From contig DAISJM010000027.1 of assembly GCA_036821485.1 (NCBI GenBank), forward strand, positions 1-47,527: a stretch of 47,527 bases of DNA, in the 5' to 3' direction. The number at the start of each line of letters is the position of its first letter. Position 1 is the first letter of the stretch. Origin of the DNA: DAISJM01 sp036821485 (GTDB taxonomy: Bacteria; Verrucomicrobiota; Kiritimatiellia; CAIQIC01; JAGNIJ01). Positions 18,263 through 27,386 of this stretch are shown in pieces. The position numbers were made by a program, and so were the translations under genes. The notes beneath the pieces are model-generated. The model was not told where the DNA came from. It did not search any database and was given only the letters and a program-made list of their open reading frames with translations.

Positions 18263-19453
18263 CTGAAAGCCCTTGTTCTTGCACCGCAGCCGTTCTTCTC
18301 GCCACGCGGCACGCCTTTCAGCGTGTACTACCGCACGATGGTGCTCGCTCAGCAGGGCGTTGAGATCGATTTCCTGACGTACGGGGAAGGGCAGGACGTC
18401 GATCTGCCCGGCGTGCGGATCATCCGCATCCCGCGCTTTGGCTTTCTCGGCAAGGTGTCGGTGGGGCCGTCCTACCTGAAACTTTTCCTCGACGTGTTCA
18501 TGGTGCTGTGGACGCTGGCGCTGCTGATTCGGCATCGCTACGACTTCGTCCACGCGCACGAGGAAGCGGTGTTCTATGCGGCGATGCTGAAGCCGATCTT
18601 CCGATTCAAGATGATCTACGACATGCATTCGAGCCTGCCGCAGCAGCTCTCGAATTTCAAATTCACCAAGTCCAAGTTCCTGATCGGCCTGTTCACCCGG
18701 CTCGAGGATTACTCGCTGCGCAAGGCGAACGCGGTCATCACGATCTGCCCCGACCTAGCCAATTACGCCACCGGCCGGATTGAGGATCAGGAGAAACACT
18801 TCCTGATCGAGAATTCGATCTTCGAGCCGGTACGGCTCGCGGGCTCTGCGGCCGCGTCGGGCGACGAGCAACCGGTGACACTGCCGGCCGGCCGGAAGAT
18901 CGTGGTCTACGCGGGAACACTGGAGCCTTACCAGGGCGTGGATATCCTGGTGAAATCGTTCGCGAAAGTATTCGCGGCGCAACCGGACGCGCTGCTGCTA
19001 ATCGTCGGCGGCACGGCGGAACAGGTCCAGCGTCACAAGGATATCGCGCAGGAGGCGGGGGTGGCGGAGCAGGTGGTGTTTACCGGCCGCGTCAGCCAAC
19101 GTTTGGCGAAACAGTATTGCGCGATGGCGGCGGTGCAGACCTCGCCGCGGAGCGCGGGGACGAACACGCCGCTCAAGGTGTATGAGCAGCTTGCGAGCGG
19201 CATTCCGCTCGTGGCCACGCGCATCTACTCGCACACGCAGGTGTTGACCGACGATGTGGCGTATCTGGTGGAGCCGAATCCGGACGACATGGCGCGTGGC
19301 GTTCTCGCCGCGCTGGGCGATGGAGCCGGCGGCAATACGCGCGCGGCGCGCGCCCGGGAAGTTTACGAAACGAAGTATTCGCGGCCGGTGTATGAGGGCA
19401 AGATCCGCCGGCTGCTGGAGCGAATCAAAACATGTGCGGCATCGCGGGCATAG
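18263..19453 (+). CDS. GT4-family glycosyltransferase (apparent CTG start)
   Basis: 396 residues if started at the CTG at 18263. That start restores the usual GT4 first strand and loop (KALVLAPQPFFSPRGTPFSV) and has GAGAGGA seven bases upstream. The next possible start (GTG 18323) would delete this whole nucleotide-binding element, and no ATG, GTG or TTG precedes it in frame. GT-B features follow: HAHEEAVFYAAM, VVYAGTLEPYQGVDIL (start of the C-terminal domain), VVFTGRV, and SPRSAGTNTPLKVYEQLASG with the sugar-nucleotide site. Cytoplasmic, adding a sugar to a growing repeat unit; donor unknown. The end overlaps the asparagine-synthase-like gene by 22 bases. Confidence 0.88.
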   Translation: MKALVLAPQPFFSPRGTPFSVYYRTMVLAQQGVEIDFLTYGEGQDVDLPGVRIIRIPRFGFLGKVSVGPSYLKLFLDVFMVLWTLALLIRHRYDFVHAHEEAVFYAAMLKPIFRFKMIYDMHSSLPQQLSNFKFTKSKFLIGLFTRLEDYSLRKANAVITICPDLANYATGRIEDQEKHFLIENSIFEPVRLAGSAAASGDEQPVTLPAGRKIVVYAGTLEPYQGVDILVKSFAKVFAAQPDALLLIVGGTAEQVQRHKDIAQEAGVAEQVVFTGRVSQRLAKQYCAMAAVQTSPRSAGTNTPLKVYEQLASGIPLVATRIYSHTQVLTDDVAYLVEPNPDDMARGVLAALGDGAGGNTRAARAREVYETKYSRPVYEGKIRRLLERIKTCAASRA

Positions 19454-21312
19454 CTCCTTTTCAGTCCTCCGTCGCGCCGACGATGGAACAGCTTCGCGCC
19501 ATGTGCGCGACGATCATCCATCGCGGGCCGGACGCGGAAGGGCTGGACGTTCGCGATGGTGTTGCGTTGGGGATGCGTCGGCTCTCCATCATCGACCTCG
19601 CCGGTGGCAGCCAGCCGATCTTCAACGAGGACCAGACGGTTCGCGTGGTCTTCAATGGCGAGATCTATAATTTCCGCGAGCTGCGCCAGGATCTCGAATC
19701 ACGCGGCCATCTCTTTCGCACGAATTCGGACACCGAAGTCATTGTTCACGCCTACGAAACGTACGGGGCCGATTTTCCGCGGCACCTGAACGGGATGTTT
19801 GCGTTTGCGTTGCACGACTCGCGCCGCCGAAAGCTGATCCTTGCGCGCGACCACACGGGCATCAAGCCGCTCTACTACGCGTTCACTCCGGAGCGGATCG
19901 TCTGGGGATCGGAGATCAAGGTTCTGCTGGCGAGCGGTGTTGTGCCGCGTGAACTGGATGTGGATGCCTTGGCACAGTTCCTTTCGTGGGAATACGTGCC
20001 CGGTTCGCGCACGCTGCTCAAGGCCGTGCGCAAGCTGGAGCCGGCATCGATGATCGAGATCGACCTCGACCGGCCCGTCTGCCATCCGCGGGCCTACTGG
20101 GATGTGCCGCCGAGCCGCAGCCGCGAGATCGGGTCGTATGCGGAATGGGTCGAGGCGGTGGATGCGAAGGTGAAGCAGGCGGTGCAGCGGCAGCTCGTCA
20201 GCGATGTGCCGCTGGGCGCCTTTCTGTCGGGCGGTGTCGATTCCTCGCTGGTTGTCTCCGGCATGGGGTCGGCATCCACGTTCAGCATTGGGTTCGACGA
20301 TCCGTCGTACAGCGAACTGCCGTGGTCAGCCAAGGTCGCGCGGCACCTGGGTGTGAAGCACACCACGGAAATCATCCGGCCGGATGCGGCGGAGCTGTTT
20401 CCGAAGCTGATGCATTTCATGGATGATCCCATCGGCGATTTCTCCATCTTCCCGACGTTCCTTGTTTCGCAGCTCGCCCGGCGTCATGTGACGGTGAGCC
20501 TGAGCGGCGATGGCGGCGATGAGCTGTTCGGTGGCTACGAGACGTATCTTGCACAGCGCCTCATGTCGAAGTTCGATTTCCTGCCGGGCGCGCTGCGGCG
20601 GGCAGCGAACGTGCCGTTCGACCGATTGCTCGCGCCCTCGCCGCTGAAGAAAGGTTTCGTCAACAAGGCCAAGCGGTTGATGGAAGGCTTCCAGCACCCG
20701 GCTGCGCTGCATCACGCGCGCTGGCGTCTGTTCATGGATGAGCGGGGGAGGGACCGCCTGTTCACCGATGAGGCGAAGAAGTCGATTGTGACGCCGGTGG
20801 GGCAGCATATTGAGGATCTGTTCCAGCGCTCGGAGGGACACGACGCGATCAACCGCGGGTTGTACGTAGATCTCAAGAGTTACCTGTGCGACAACATCTT
20901 CACGAAGGTGGACCGGATGTCCATGGCCGTCTCGCTGGAGGCACGCGTGCCGTATCTCGACACGGAACTGGTCGAGCTGGCTTTTGAGATTCCGGGACAT
21001 CTCAAGATTCGGGGCGGTGAGACGAAAGCCATGCTCAAGTCGGTTGCCGCAAAACATGTGCCGCGGGAATGCGTGTATCGTCCGAAGGAGGGGTTCAGTA
21101 TTCCGATCAAGAATTGGCTCTGCAAGGAGTTGCGTCCGCTGATGGACGACCTGCTGGACCGGCGCGTGGTGGAGAGTCGCGGACTCTTCAACGCAAACGA
21201 GGTTGAACGGCTGAAGCAGGAGCATCTCGCGAATCGGGCGAATCACAGCCACCAGCTTTGGGCATTGATGGTCTTCGAGCACTGGCATCGCGTTTGGATG
21301 GAGAAGGCATGA
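19432..21312 (+). CDS. asnB: Asparagine synthase-type glutamine amidotransferase
   Basis: 626 residues. After Met removal the N-terminal Cys (MCGIAGI) is the glutaminase nucleophile. RRLSIIDLAGGSQPI and FNGEIYNFRELR complete the class II amidotransferase domain (about 1-210). The synthetase domain carries the ATP-binding SGGVDSS near residue 266, SLSGDGGDELFGGYETY, and VDRMSMAVSLEARVPYLD. True asparagine synthesis and amidation of a sugar acid in a polysaccharide look alike at this level. Its location inside a glycosyltransferase run, between GT4 and an epimerase with overlaps at both ends, favours the second role. AsnB symbol reflects family only. Confidence 0.92.
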   Translation: MCGIAGIAPFQSSVAPTMEQLRAMCATIIHRGPDAEGLDVRDGVALGMRRLSIIDLAGGSQPIFNEDQTVRVVFNGEIYNFRELRQDLESRGHLFRTNSDTEVIVHAYETYGADFPRHLNGMFAFALHDSRRRKLILARDHTGIKPLYYAFTPERIVWGSEIKVLLASGVVPRELDVDALAQFLSWEYVPGSRTLLKAVRKLEPASMIEIDLDRPVCHPRAYWDVPPSRSREIGSYAEWVEAVDAKVKQAVQRQLVSDVPLGAFLSGGVDSSLVVSGMGSASTFSIGFDDPSYSELPWSAKVARHLGVKHTTEIIRPDAAELFPKLMHFMDDPIGDFSIFPTFLVSQLARRHVTVSLSGDGGDELFGGYETYLAQRLMSKFDFLPGALRRAANVPFDRLLAPSPLKKGFVNKAKRLMEGFQHPAALHHARWRLFMDERGRDRLFTDEAKKSIVTPVGQHIEDLFQRSEGHDAINRGLYVDLKSYLCDNIFTKVDRMSMAVSLEARVPYLDTELVELAFEIPGHLKIRGGETKAMLKSVAAKHVPRECVYRPKEGFSIPIKNWLCKELRPLMDDLLDRRVVESRGLFNANEVERLKQEHLANRANHSHQLWALMVFEHWHRVWMEKA

Positions 21313-22292
21313 GCGGCAAGATTCTGGTTACAGGTGCAACGGGCTTCACGGGGCGGGCGATCTGCGAGCGGCTGATCAAGGACGGCGAGCAAGTGGTCGC
21401 CTTCGTGCGTTCAACAAGCAAGACGGACGATCTGAAGAAGATGGGTGTCGAGTGCCGTGTCGTCGACATCACCAACCCGGACGACGTGCGCCGGAACTTC
21501 GAAGCGTTCCGCAAAGTATTTCACATCGCCGCGGCTTTCAGGACAGAACACAGCGAGTTGGAAGAATTTCGCCGGGTGAATGTCGGGGCGACGCGCAACC
21601 TGCTGGAGGCCGCGCGCGATTTCAAGGTTGGCCGTTTCATTCATTGCTCCACGGTCGGCGTGCAGGGCGAGATCGACGATCCGCCGGCGTCCGAGGATTA
21701 CCGGATGAAGCCGGGTGATCATTACCAGGTCAGCAAGATGGAAGGTGAATTGCTGGCGCGGGATTACTTCCGCGCGGGGCTCCCGGGGACGATTGTCCGT
21801 CCGGTGGGTATCTACGGTCCCGGCGACACGCGCTTCCTCAAGCTTTTCCGTCCGATTGCGCGCGGGCGGTTCGTCATGATCGGCTCCGGGAAGACGCTGT
21901 ATCACATGACCTATATAGATGACTTGGTGGACGGGTTCATGTTGGCCTCGGATCGGCCGGAAGCGCTGGGCGAGGCATTCACCATTGGAGGCGAGCGATT
22001 CACCACGATGAGGGAACTGGTGGACGAGATCGCCGACGTGCTTGGGGTGCCGCCGGTGCGCTGGCGTGTGCCGTATTTTCCTGTCTATGTTGCGGCGGTG
22101 ATCTGTGCGGCGCTGTGCAAGGTGATTCATGTCGCCCCGCCGCTCTATCCGCGCCGCGTGGAATTCTTTGCCAAGTCTCGTGCATTCAGCATCGAAAAGG
22201 CAAAAAAGCTGCTCGGTTTCTCGCCCAAAGTCTCTCTCCGGGAAGGACTTCGGCGTACTGCCGAATTTTCTCGTGAACATAATCTTCTGTGA
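21309..22292 (+). CDS. NAD-dependent epimerase/dehydratase (extended SDR)
   Basis: 327 residues. The ATG at 21309 overlaps the asnB stop in an ATGA and begins with the Rossmann strand and glycine motif (KILVTGATGFTGRA). The catalytic Tyr and Lys are in YQVSK (Y139, K143) after HCSTVGVQG. RPVGIYGPGD and HMTYIDDLVDGF are the usual substrate-side motifs. The family acts on nucleotide sugars or, in the 3-beta-hydroxysteroid-dehydrogenase branch, on lipids. The hydrophobic stretch near 250-270 (FPVYVAAVICAALCKVI) resembles that branch and could attach it to the membrane. Last gene of the second glycan run; about 180 bases of gap follow. Confidence 0.88.
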   Translation: MSGKILVTGATGFTGRAICERLIKDGEQVVAFVRSTSKTDDLKKMGVECRVVDITNPDDVRRNFEAFRKVFHIAAAFRTEHSELEEFRRVNVGATRNLLEAARDFKVGRFIHCSTVGVQGEIDDPPASEDYRMKPGDHYQVSKMEGELLARDYFRAGLPGTIVRPVGIYGPGDTRFLKLFRPIARGRFVMIGSGKTLYHMTYIDDLVDGFMLASDRPEALGEAFTIGGERFTTMRELVDEIADVLGVPPVRWRVPYFPVYVAAVICAALCKVIHVAPPLYPRRVEFFAKSRAFSIEKAKKLLGFSPKVSLREGLRRTAEFSREHNLL

Positions 22293-22473
22293 CGTTGTCT
22301 AACGGCGCACAAGGAGGTGTCGGTCGGTTTCCGGTACCACCCAGAAAGATTGAAATGAACCTTGCAAGGCTCATTTTGGTCCGTAAACTGCGCGGAGAAC
22401 GGTGGGGCACTATGCGCGTGAGTGCGCGTATGAAGTGGGTCACCGCAATCCGACAACCAGAAAAGGTGAAGTG

Positions 22474-24399
22474 ATGGTATTCGCAACCTCGTTGGGCAAG
22501 CGCATCAGTCTTGTTCTTGTCCTGTTCTTCATAGTGCTGGGATGCGTGGCACAGGCAGCGCCGAATACGCTGGGTCCGCGCAAGATCGTGGGCAACGGCA
22601 AAGACCCGGACGTGGCCGTGGACTCACAGGGCTACTTGCACTTCGCGTACGTTCGCAACAGCGTCGTGTACTACACCAAGTATGACTACAACACGGGCAA
22701 CGTGTTGATTCCTGAAACGGTGGTTGGCTCGGGCAGTGACCCGCAGATTGCCGTGGACAGCCAGAACAATCCGCACATCGTGTGGAACGGCATGAACTAC
22801 GCCCGTTGGACCGGCTCGGGTTTCAGCTACATCCTTGGTGTGATCACGGCAAAGTCGAAGCCGCGTATTGCCATCCGCGATGACGATATGGTTGTCGTCA
22901 TGTGCCAGGCGCCGGTGGGCGAAGGCTCCCGCGTGCAATTGCGCTTTCTGAAGAACGGGGCGATTCTCAGCGGCGTCAAAGTGGTCGGCGGCGATTGCCC
23001 CGGCAGCTTGGCCGTGGACAGCAAGGGTGCGGTTCACCTTACATGGCGCGGCAGCCACATCTGTCACTACAACAGCCTGCAGAATCCTCCGAGCACGGTG
23101 ACCACGGGCTCGATCCAGATTCATCCGAACTGCAGCGATTTCCAGTGGATGGCCTGCGATCGTCGCGACGACTCCCTGCACGTGGTCAACACGGCCAAGG
23201 GTGGCGCGGGCATCGATTACCAGTTCCGCGACGCCGCGGGCAACTGGAGCTCCGTCCGCAACTACGGCTATGCCCAGCGTTGGGGGGATGCCGATCCCGT
23301 GGGTCCGTCGATCGACGTGGACAAGGACGGCTACAAGTATGTCTCTTTCAACGGCGCCTATGCGCTTCCCTTTGTCTTTGTGCTGGACCCGAACGGCAAC
23401 GCGGTCGGTGGCGTTCAGCAGGTCGATGGAACGCAGACCGGTGGCAAGTATGAGCAGCCGAACGTTGGTTCCCGCAAGGACATGGGTGGCGCCTACTACA
23501 CGTGGGGCACCAGTGTGATCTTTGTGAAGAGCGTTGGTGACATCTCCATTGGCGGCGGCGCGGCCGCAGTCAACGTGGACTTCAATGGCGGGCGCGCTGA
23601 GTTGACCGTCGTCGATCCGGCGACGGGCAAGTGGTACATCCGCACGATCGGCGGGACGCAGTTGGCAACCGGCCTGAACTGGGGCTGGTCCGGCACGACG
23701 CCGCTCATGGGCGACTATGACGGTGACGGAACGAACGACCTTGCGGTCTTCTATCCGGCGACGGGCAACTGGTACATCCGCCGTCTGAGCGGCGATGTCA
23801 TCGCCGACGGCGCGAACTGGGGCTGGTCCTCGACGCTTCCTGTTGCGGGCGACTTCAACGGCAACGGCACGACCGACTTGGGCGTGTACGATGCAGCGAC
23901 GGGCAACTGGTACATTCGCGAAGTCTCCGGCGCCCAGATTCTCGTGGGCTACAATTGGGGCTTTGCGGGTTGCATACCGGTTCCTGCAGACTACGACGGC
24001 GACGGGACAACGGATCTGGGTGTCTATCACCCCGCGACGGGCAACTGGTACATCCGCACGGTGGCTGGGGCCGATATCCTTGTCGGCGAGAACTGGGGCT
24101 TTGCGGGTGCGGTGCCTGCGCCGGCCGACTACGATGGCGATGGTACGACCGAGATGTGCGTGTTCGATGCGGCCTCCGGTAACTGGTGGATCCGGGAAGT
24201 GACCGGTGCATCGTTGGCCCCGATCAACTGGGGCTGGTCTGGCGTGCAGCCGGTTCCGGGCGACTACGACGGAGACGGGGCGGTGGACCTCGGCATCTTT
24301 GATGCGGCCGCCGGCAACTGGTACCTCGAGCCCAACGGCGCCACCCCCATCAACTGGGGCTGGTCTGCGACGACGCCTGTTCGTGGCGCAGCGCAATAA
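22474..24399 (+). CDS. Secreted propeller-like protein with six NWGW calcium-loop repeats
   Basis: 641 residues from the ATG at 22474, preceded by AAGGTG five bases upstream. An open frame extends to 22402 but lacks a signal. The signal peptide is about 1-29 (ends VAQAA). Residues about 30-365 are beta-rich with internal repeats (DPDVAVDSQGYLHFAYVR, DPQIAVDSQNNPHIVW), resembling a propeller. About 370-641 hold exactly six tandem 42-46-residue repeats, each with a D-x-D-G-D-G-x-x-D calcium-type loop, a GNWYI strand and NWGW. The first repeat's loop is degenerate (VDFNGGRAEL). This is the VCBS/FG-GAP-like class. It has the same architecture as the next gene, so the pair are tandem paralogues. 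No catalytic motif; adhesion or matrix role inferred. Confidence 0.87.
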   Translation: MVFATSLGKRISLVLVLFFIVLGCVAQAAPNTLGPRKIVGNGKDPDVAVDSQGYLHFAYVRNSVVYYTKYDYNTGNVLIPETVVGSGSDPQIAVDSQNNPHIVWNGMNYARWTGSGFSYILGVITAKSKPRIAIRDDDMVVVMCQAPVGEGSRVQLRFLKNGAILSGVKVVGGDCPGSLAVDSKGAVHLTWRGSHICHYNSLQNPPSTVTTGSIQIHPNCSDFQWMACDRRDDSLHVVNTAKGGAGIDYQFRDAAGNWSSVRNYGYAQRWGDADPVGPSIDVDKDGYKYVSFNGAYALPFVFVLDPNGNAVGGVQQVDGTQTGGKYEQPNVGSRKDMGGAYYTWGTSVIFVKSVGDISIGGGAAAVNVDFNGGRAELTVVDPATGKWYIRTIGGTQLATGLNWGWSGTTPLMGDYDGDGTNDLAVFYPATGNWYIRRLSGDVIADGANWGWSSTLPVAGDFNGNGTTDLGVYDAATGNWYIREVSGAQILVGYNWGFAGCIPVPADYDGDGTTDLGVYHPATGNWYIRTVAGADILVGENWGFAGAVPAPADYDGDGTTEMCVFDAASGNWWIREVTGASLAPINWGWSGVQPVPGDYDGDGAVDLGIFDAAAGNWYLEPNGATPINWGWSATTPVRGAAQ

Positions 24400-24431
24400 C
24401 AGGATCGTGTCCAATACGGATATGAGTAAGG

Positions 24432-24480
24432 ACGCCGGGGTGAGGCCGTGTGAACGGTTTTCACCCCGGCGTTCGTTTTT
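24432..24480 (+). terminator. Rho-independent terminator after the first repeat-protein gene
   Basis: A perfect 12-bp stem pairs ACGCCGGGGTGA (24432-24443) with TCACCCCGGCGT (24461-24472). An inner CCGT/ACGG stem lies in the loop, and a T-rich tail (TCGTTTTT) follows. It lies 32 bases past the stop at 24399 and separates the two paralogous genes transcriptionally. Confidence 0.9.
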
Positions 24481-24499
24481 GACCGAATGAATGAAGGTT

Positions 24500-24515
24500 G
24501 GGCACGGTTTGTGCT
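24500..24515 (+). promoter_or_regulatory. Candidate sigma-54 (-24/-12) promoter
   Basis: GGGCACG, four bases, GTGCT compares with the sigma-54 consensus TGGCACG-N4-TTGCW. The invariant GG and GC are at the right spacing, with a mismatch at the first T of each box. It lies after the terminator and about 68 bases before the start at 24583. Read by eye; no scoring was possible. Confidence 0.45.
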
Positions 24516-24582
24516 CTGTTCTGAGACGTGCATCGATGTGCCCGGAAGTAGAAGTCCAGAGTGATTCATACGAGGTGAACCC

Positions 24583-27354
24583 ATGAAGAGCCGACACATA
24601 TTCCGCAATGCAGCTTGCTTGGTGGCCGTCCTGTTCGGCGGCGTGGGCGCAGCCTTGGCCAGTCCGGTGGACATCGGGCCCCGGTTGGTGGTGGCGTCGG
24701 GCGATGACCCGGATTGCGCCGTGGATTCAAAGGGCGCGATCCACGTGGTCTATTACCGTGGTGGCAACACGTACTATCAGAAGATTCAATATCCCTCCGG
24801 CAGCGTGCTGACGGGGGAACGCCTTGTCGGCTCGGGTGGCGATCCGCAGGTGGTGGTGGACAGCCAGGACAATCCGCACGTCGTTTTCGGCAGTTTGAAG
24901 TACGCCTACTGGACCGGCAGCGCCTTCAGTTCGGCGATCTCCGTCTACAGCGCCAAGTCCAAGCCGCGCATTGCCATCGACCAGCTTGATCGCGTGTTCG
25001 CGATGGCTCAGGCGAACGTTGCCGAGGGATCGCGCGTACAGATGCGCATGATCCAGGGCGGTGTTCCCGTCACCGGCAACATCGTCATGGGCGGTGATTG
25101 TCCGGGCGGCATTGACGTGGACAACAACGGGATCGCCCACGTTTCATGGCGTGGTGGGCGCACGGCCTATCACAACAGCTACAATCCCAACACGGGTCTG
25201 ACCACCGGATCCGTTGGCATTCATGGTGATGCGAGCGATTTTTCCGACATCAAAGTCGATCATCGCGACAACACGTTGCACGAAGCGCATACCGGTGGTG
25301 GTGGCGCGGGCATCGATTATCAATTTCGCAGCGCGGCAGGTAATTGGAGCACGACACGCCGCTACGCGCAGGCTGAAGTATCGGGTGAAGCGGATATCAC
25401 CGTGCCGACAATTGGCGTGGACGCGGAAGGCTACAAGTACATCTCTTTTGCGGGCGACGGTGAGTACCCGTATTTCTTCTGCATCGGCCCGAGTGCCGAG
25501 CACGTGAATGGGGCCGTGTATCGCGTGGATACGACGACCTCCGGCGGCAAGTATGAGAACCCGAACATTGCCTGCCGGCCCGACATGACCGGCGCGTACA
25601 TCATCTGGGGTAACGGGACGGTCTATCTTTGCAGCCTCGGCGAAGTATCCCTCAACGGCGTGCAGTTCGGCGTCTATGCGAACAAGGATTTTGACGGCGA
25701 CGGTTGCGCCGACCTGGCGGTCTATCACAACAAGACCGGAAACTGGTACATCCGCACGATGGCCGGCAAGATTCTGGCCAATGCCACGAACTGGGGGTGG
25801 ATGGGGGCGACACCCGCACCGGCAGACTTCAACGGTGATGGGATGGCGGAACTCGCGGTCTACGATCAGACCAACGGTAACTGGTATATCCGTACACTTG
25901 CGGGGGCGATCCTTGCTGATGGCGTCAACTGGGGCTGGTCCAACACCGTGCCTGTTCCGGCGGACTTCACCGGCGATGGTGCTGCAGAACTTGTGGTTTA
26001 TGATCAGACTACGGGCAACTGGTACATCGAAACGATGGGCGGTGCGGTACTCGTCAGCGGTTTCAACTGGGGTTGGGATGAGACCACCCCGTTGCCTGCA
26101 GACTACGACGGCGACGGTCGGGCCGACCTGGGTGTCTATCATCAGGACACCGGGAACTGGTATGTGTGGAGCCTGACAGCAGGCCAGTTGGCGCTGGGCA
26201 GCAACTGGGGATGGTCAGCTGCCTTCCCTGCGCCGGCGGATTACGATGGCGATGGCAAGACCGACTTCGGCGTGTTCGATCGTTCGAGCGGCAACTGGTA
26301 TATCCGCACGCTCACCGGGGCGACCATTGCTTCGCCGGTGAACTGGGGCTGGGCGGGTCCGTCCCCTGTGCCGGGCGATTACAACGGCGATGGCCGCGCG
26401 GACCTCGGGGCCTTTGATCGCTCCAGCGGCAAGTGGTACGTCAAGACGTTGCAGGGCACAACGCTCGCCAATGCGTTGAACTTCGGTAACGGTACGTCGG
26501 TCGCTGTGCCCGGCAACTACGGCGGCGGACCGTCGATGGATCTGGCGATGTTTGATCGGGCGACCGGGAACTGGAATATCCGTACGCTCGGAGGACTCAG
26601 CATCCTCTCCAACGAGAATTGGGGCTGGAGCGAGACGACTCCGGTGGCTGGCGATTACGATGGCGATGGCACAAACGATCTGGCCGTCTACCACGGACTG
26701 ACCGGCAACTGGTATATCCGGACCGTGAAGGGAACCACGCTGGCCAGCGCCACGAACTGGGGTTTCAACGGCGCAACGGCGGTGCCGGGCGACTATAACG
26801 GTGATGGCATCTCGGACTTGGCGGTCTACTACGAGGCCGCGGGCAAGTGGTACATCCGCACCCTTTCAGGCGCCATGATTGTCAACGGCTACAACTGGGG
26901 CTTTTCCGGTGCAAGGGCTGTTTCGGGCGACTACAACGGCGACGGCGTCAATGATCTCGCGGTCTTTGATCGCAACACCGGCAAGTGGTATATCCGCACG
27001 CTTGGCGGACAGACCATCTTGAACGGCTATAACTGGGGCTGGAAAGGCGCCATCCCTGTATCGGGCGATTACAATGGTGATGGACGTGATGATCTCGCGG
27101 TCTATGACCCCGCCAAGGGCAACTGGTATGCGTGCACGCTTGAGGGCGTTCCGATCATCAATGGCGCCAACTGGGGCTGGTCGGCAACTGCGCCTGTGCC
27201 GGGCGACTATAACGGCGATGGCCAAACCGATGCTGCGGTCTTCCATCCGGCCTCCGGAAACTGGTATATCCTTGAGATGCCGGCCAGCGTGCTCGCCAAC
27301 GGGGTGAGCTGGGGTTGGTCTGAAACCCAGCCGACCGTCGGCGTGAGCAACTAG
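24583..27354 (+). CDS. Secreted propeller-like protein with twelve NWGW calcium-loop repeats
   Basis: 923 residues; GAGGTGA five bases before the ATG. The signal peptide is about 1-26 (ends AALA). Residues about 27-365 match the N-terminal half of the preceding gene (DPDCAVDSKGAIHVVYYR, DPQVVVDSQDNPHVVF). The rest is twelve tandem repeats of about 46 residues, consensus DYNGDGRADLAVYD...GNWYIRTL.G..L....NWGWS..TPVPG. Repeats 6 and 7 are degenerate at their junction (NFGNGTSV, then NYGGGPSMD), so the array reads as two blocks of six. Likely exported and calcium-dependent; no enzyme motif. No terminator follows: glpD starts 33 bases after its stop, so read-through is possible. Confidence 0.88.
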   Translation: MKSRHIFRNAACLVAVLFGGVGAALASPVDIGPRLVVASGDDPDCAVDSKGAIHVVYYRGGNTYYQKIQYPSGSVLTGERLVGSGGDPQVVVDSQDNPHVVFGSLKYAYWTGSAFSSAISVYSAKSKPRIAIDQLDRVFAMAQANVAEGSRVQMRMIQGGVPVTGNIVMGGDCPGGIDVDNNGIAHVSWRGGRTAYHNSYNPNTGLTTGSVGIHGDASDFSDIKVDHRDNTLHEAHTGGGGAGIDYQFRSAAGNWSTTRRYAQAEVSGEADITVPTIGVDAEGYKYISFAGDGEYPYFFCIGPSAEHVNGAVYRVDTTTSGGKYENPNIACRPDMTGAYIIWGNGTVYLCSLGEVSLNGVQFGVYANKDFDGDGCADLAVYHNKTGNWYIRTMAGKILANATNWGWMGATPAPADFNGDGMAELAVYDQTNGNWYIRTLAGAILADGVNWGWSNTVPVPADFTGDGAAELVVYDQTTGNWYIETMGGAVLVSGFNWGWDETTPLPADYDGDGRADLGVYHQDTGNWYVWSLTAGQLALGSNWGWSAAFPAPADYDGDGKTDFGVFDRSSGNWYIRTLTGATIASPVNWGWAGPSPVPGDYNGDGRADLGAFDRSSGKWYVKTLQGTTLANALNFGNGTSVAVPGNYGGGPSMDLAMFDRATGNWNIRTLGGLSILSNENWGWSETTPVAGDYDGDGTNDLAVYHGLTGNWYIRTVKGTTLASATNWGFNGATAVPGDYNGDGISDLAVYYEAAGKWYIRTLSGAMIVNGYNWGFSGARAVSGDYNGDGVNDLAVFDRNTGKWYIRTLGGQTILNGYNWGWKGAIPVSGDYNGDGRDDLAVYDPAKGNWYACTLEGVPIINGANWGWSATAPVPGDYNGDGQTDAAVFHPASGNWYILEMPASVLANGVSWGWSETQPTVGVSN

Positions 27355-27386
27355 CTCGCCGGGCCTGACAACAAAGAGAGGTCGTC

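Noticed and set aside
22305..22360. AAGGAGGTG upstream of the first repeat gene as the start of a leader peptide
   Set aside because: The only following frame is a 13-codon GTG frame directly against the motif; no conserved feature supports translation.
22624..24597. Long open frame antisense to the first repeat-protein gene
   Set aside because: It mirrors the repeat array on the other strand (periodic R/V/A-rich peptide), lacks a ribosome-binding site, and crosses the terminator. The plus strand has a signal peptide and known motifs.
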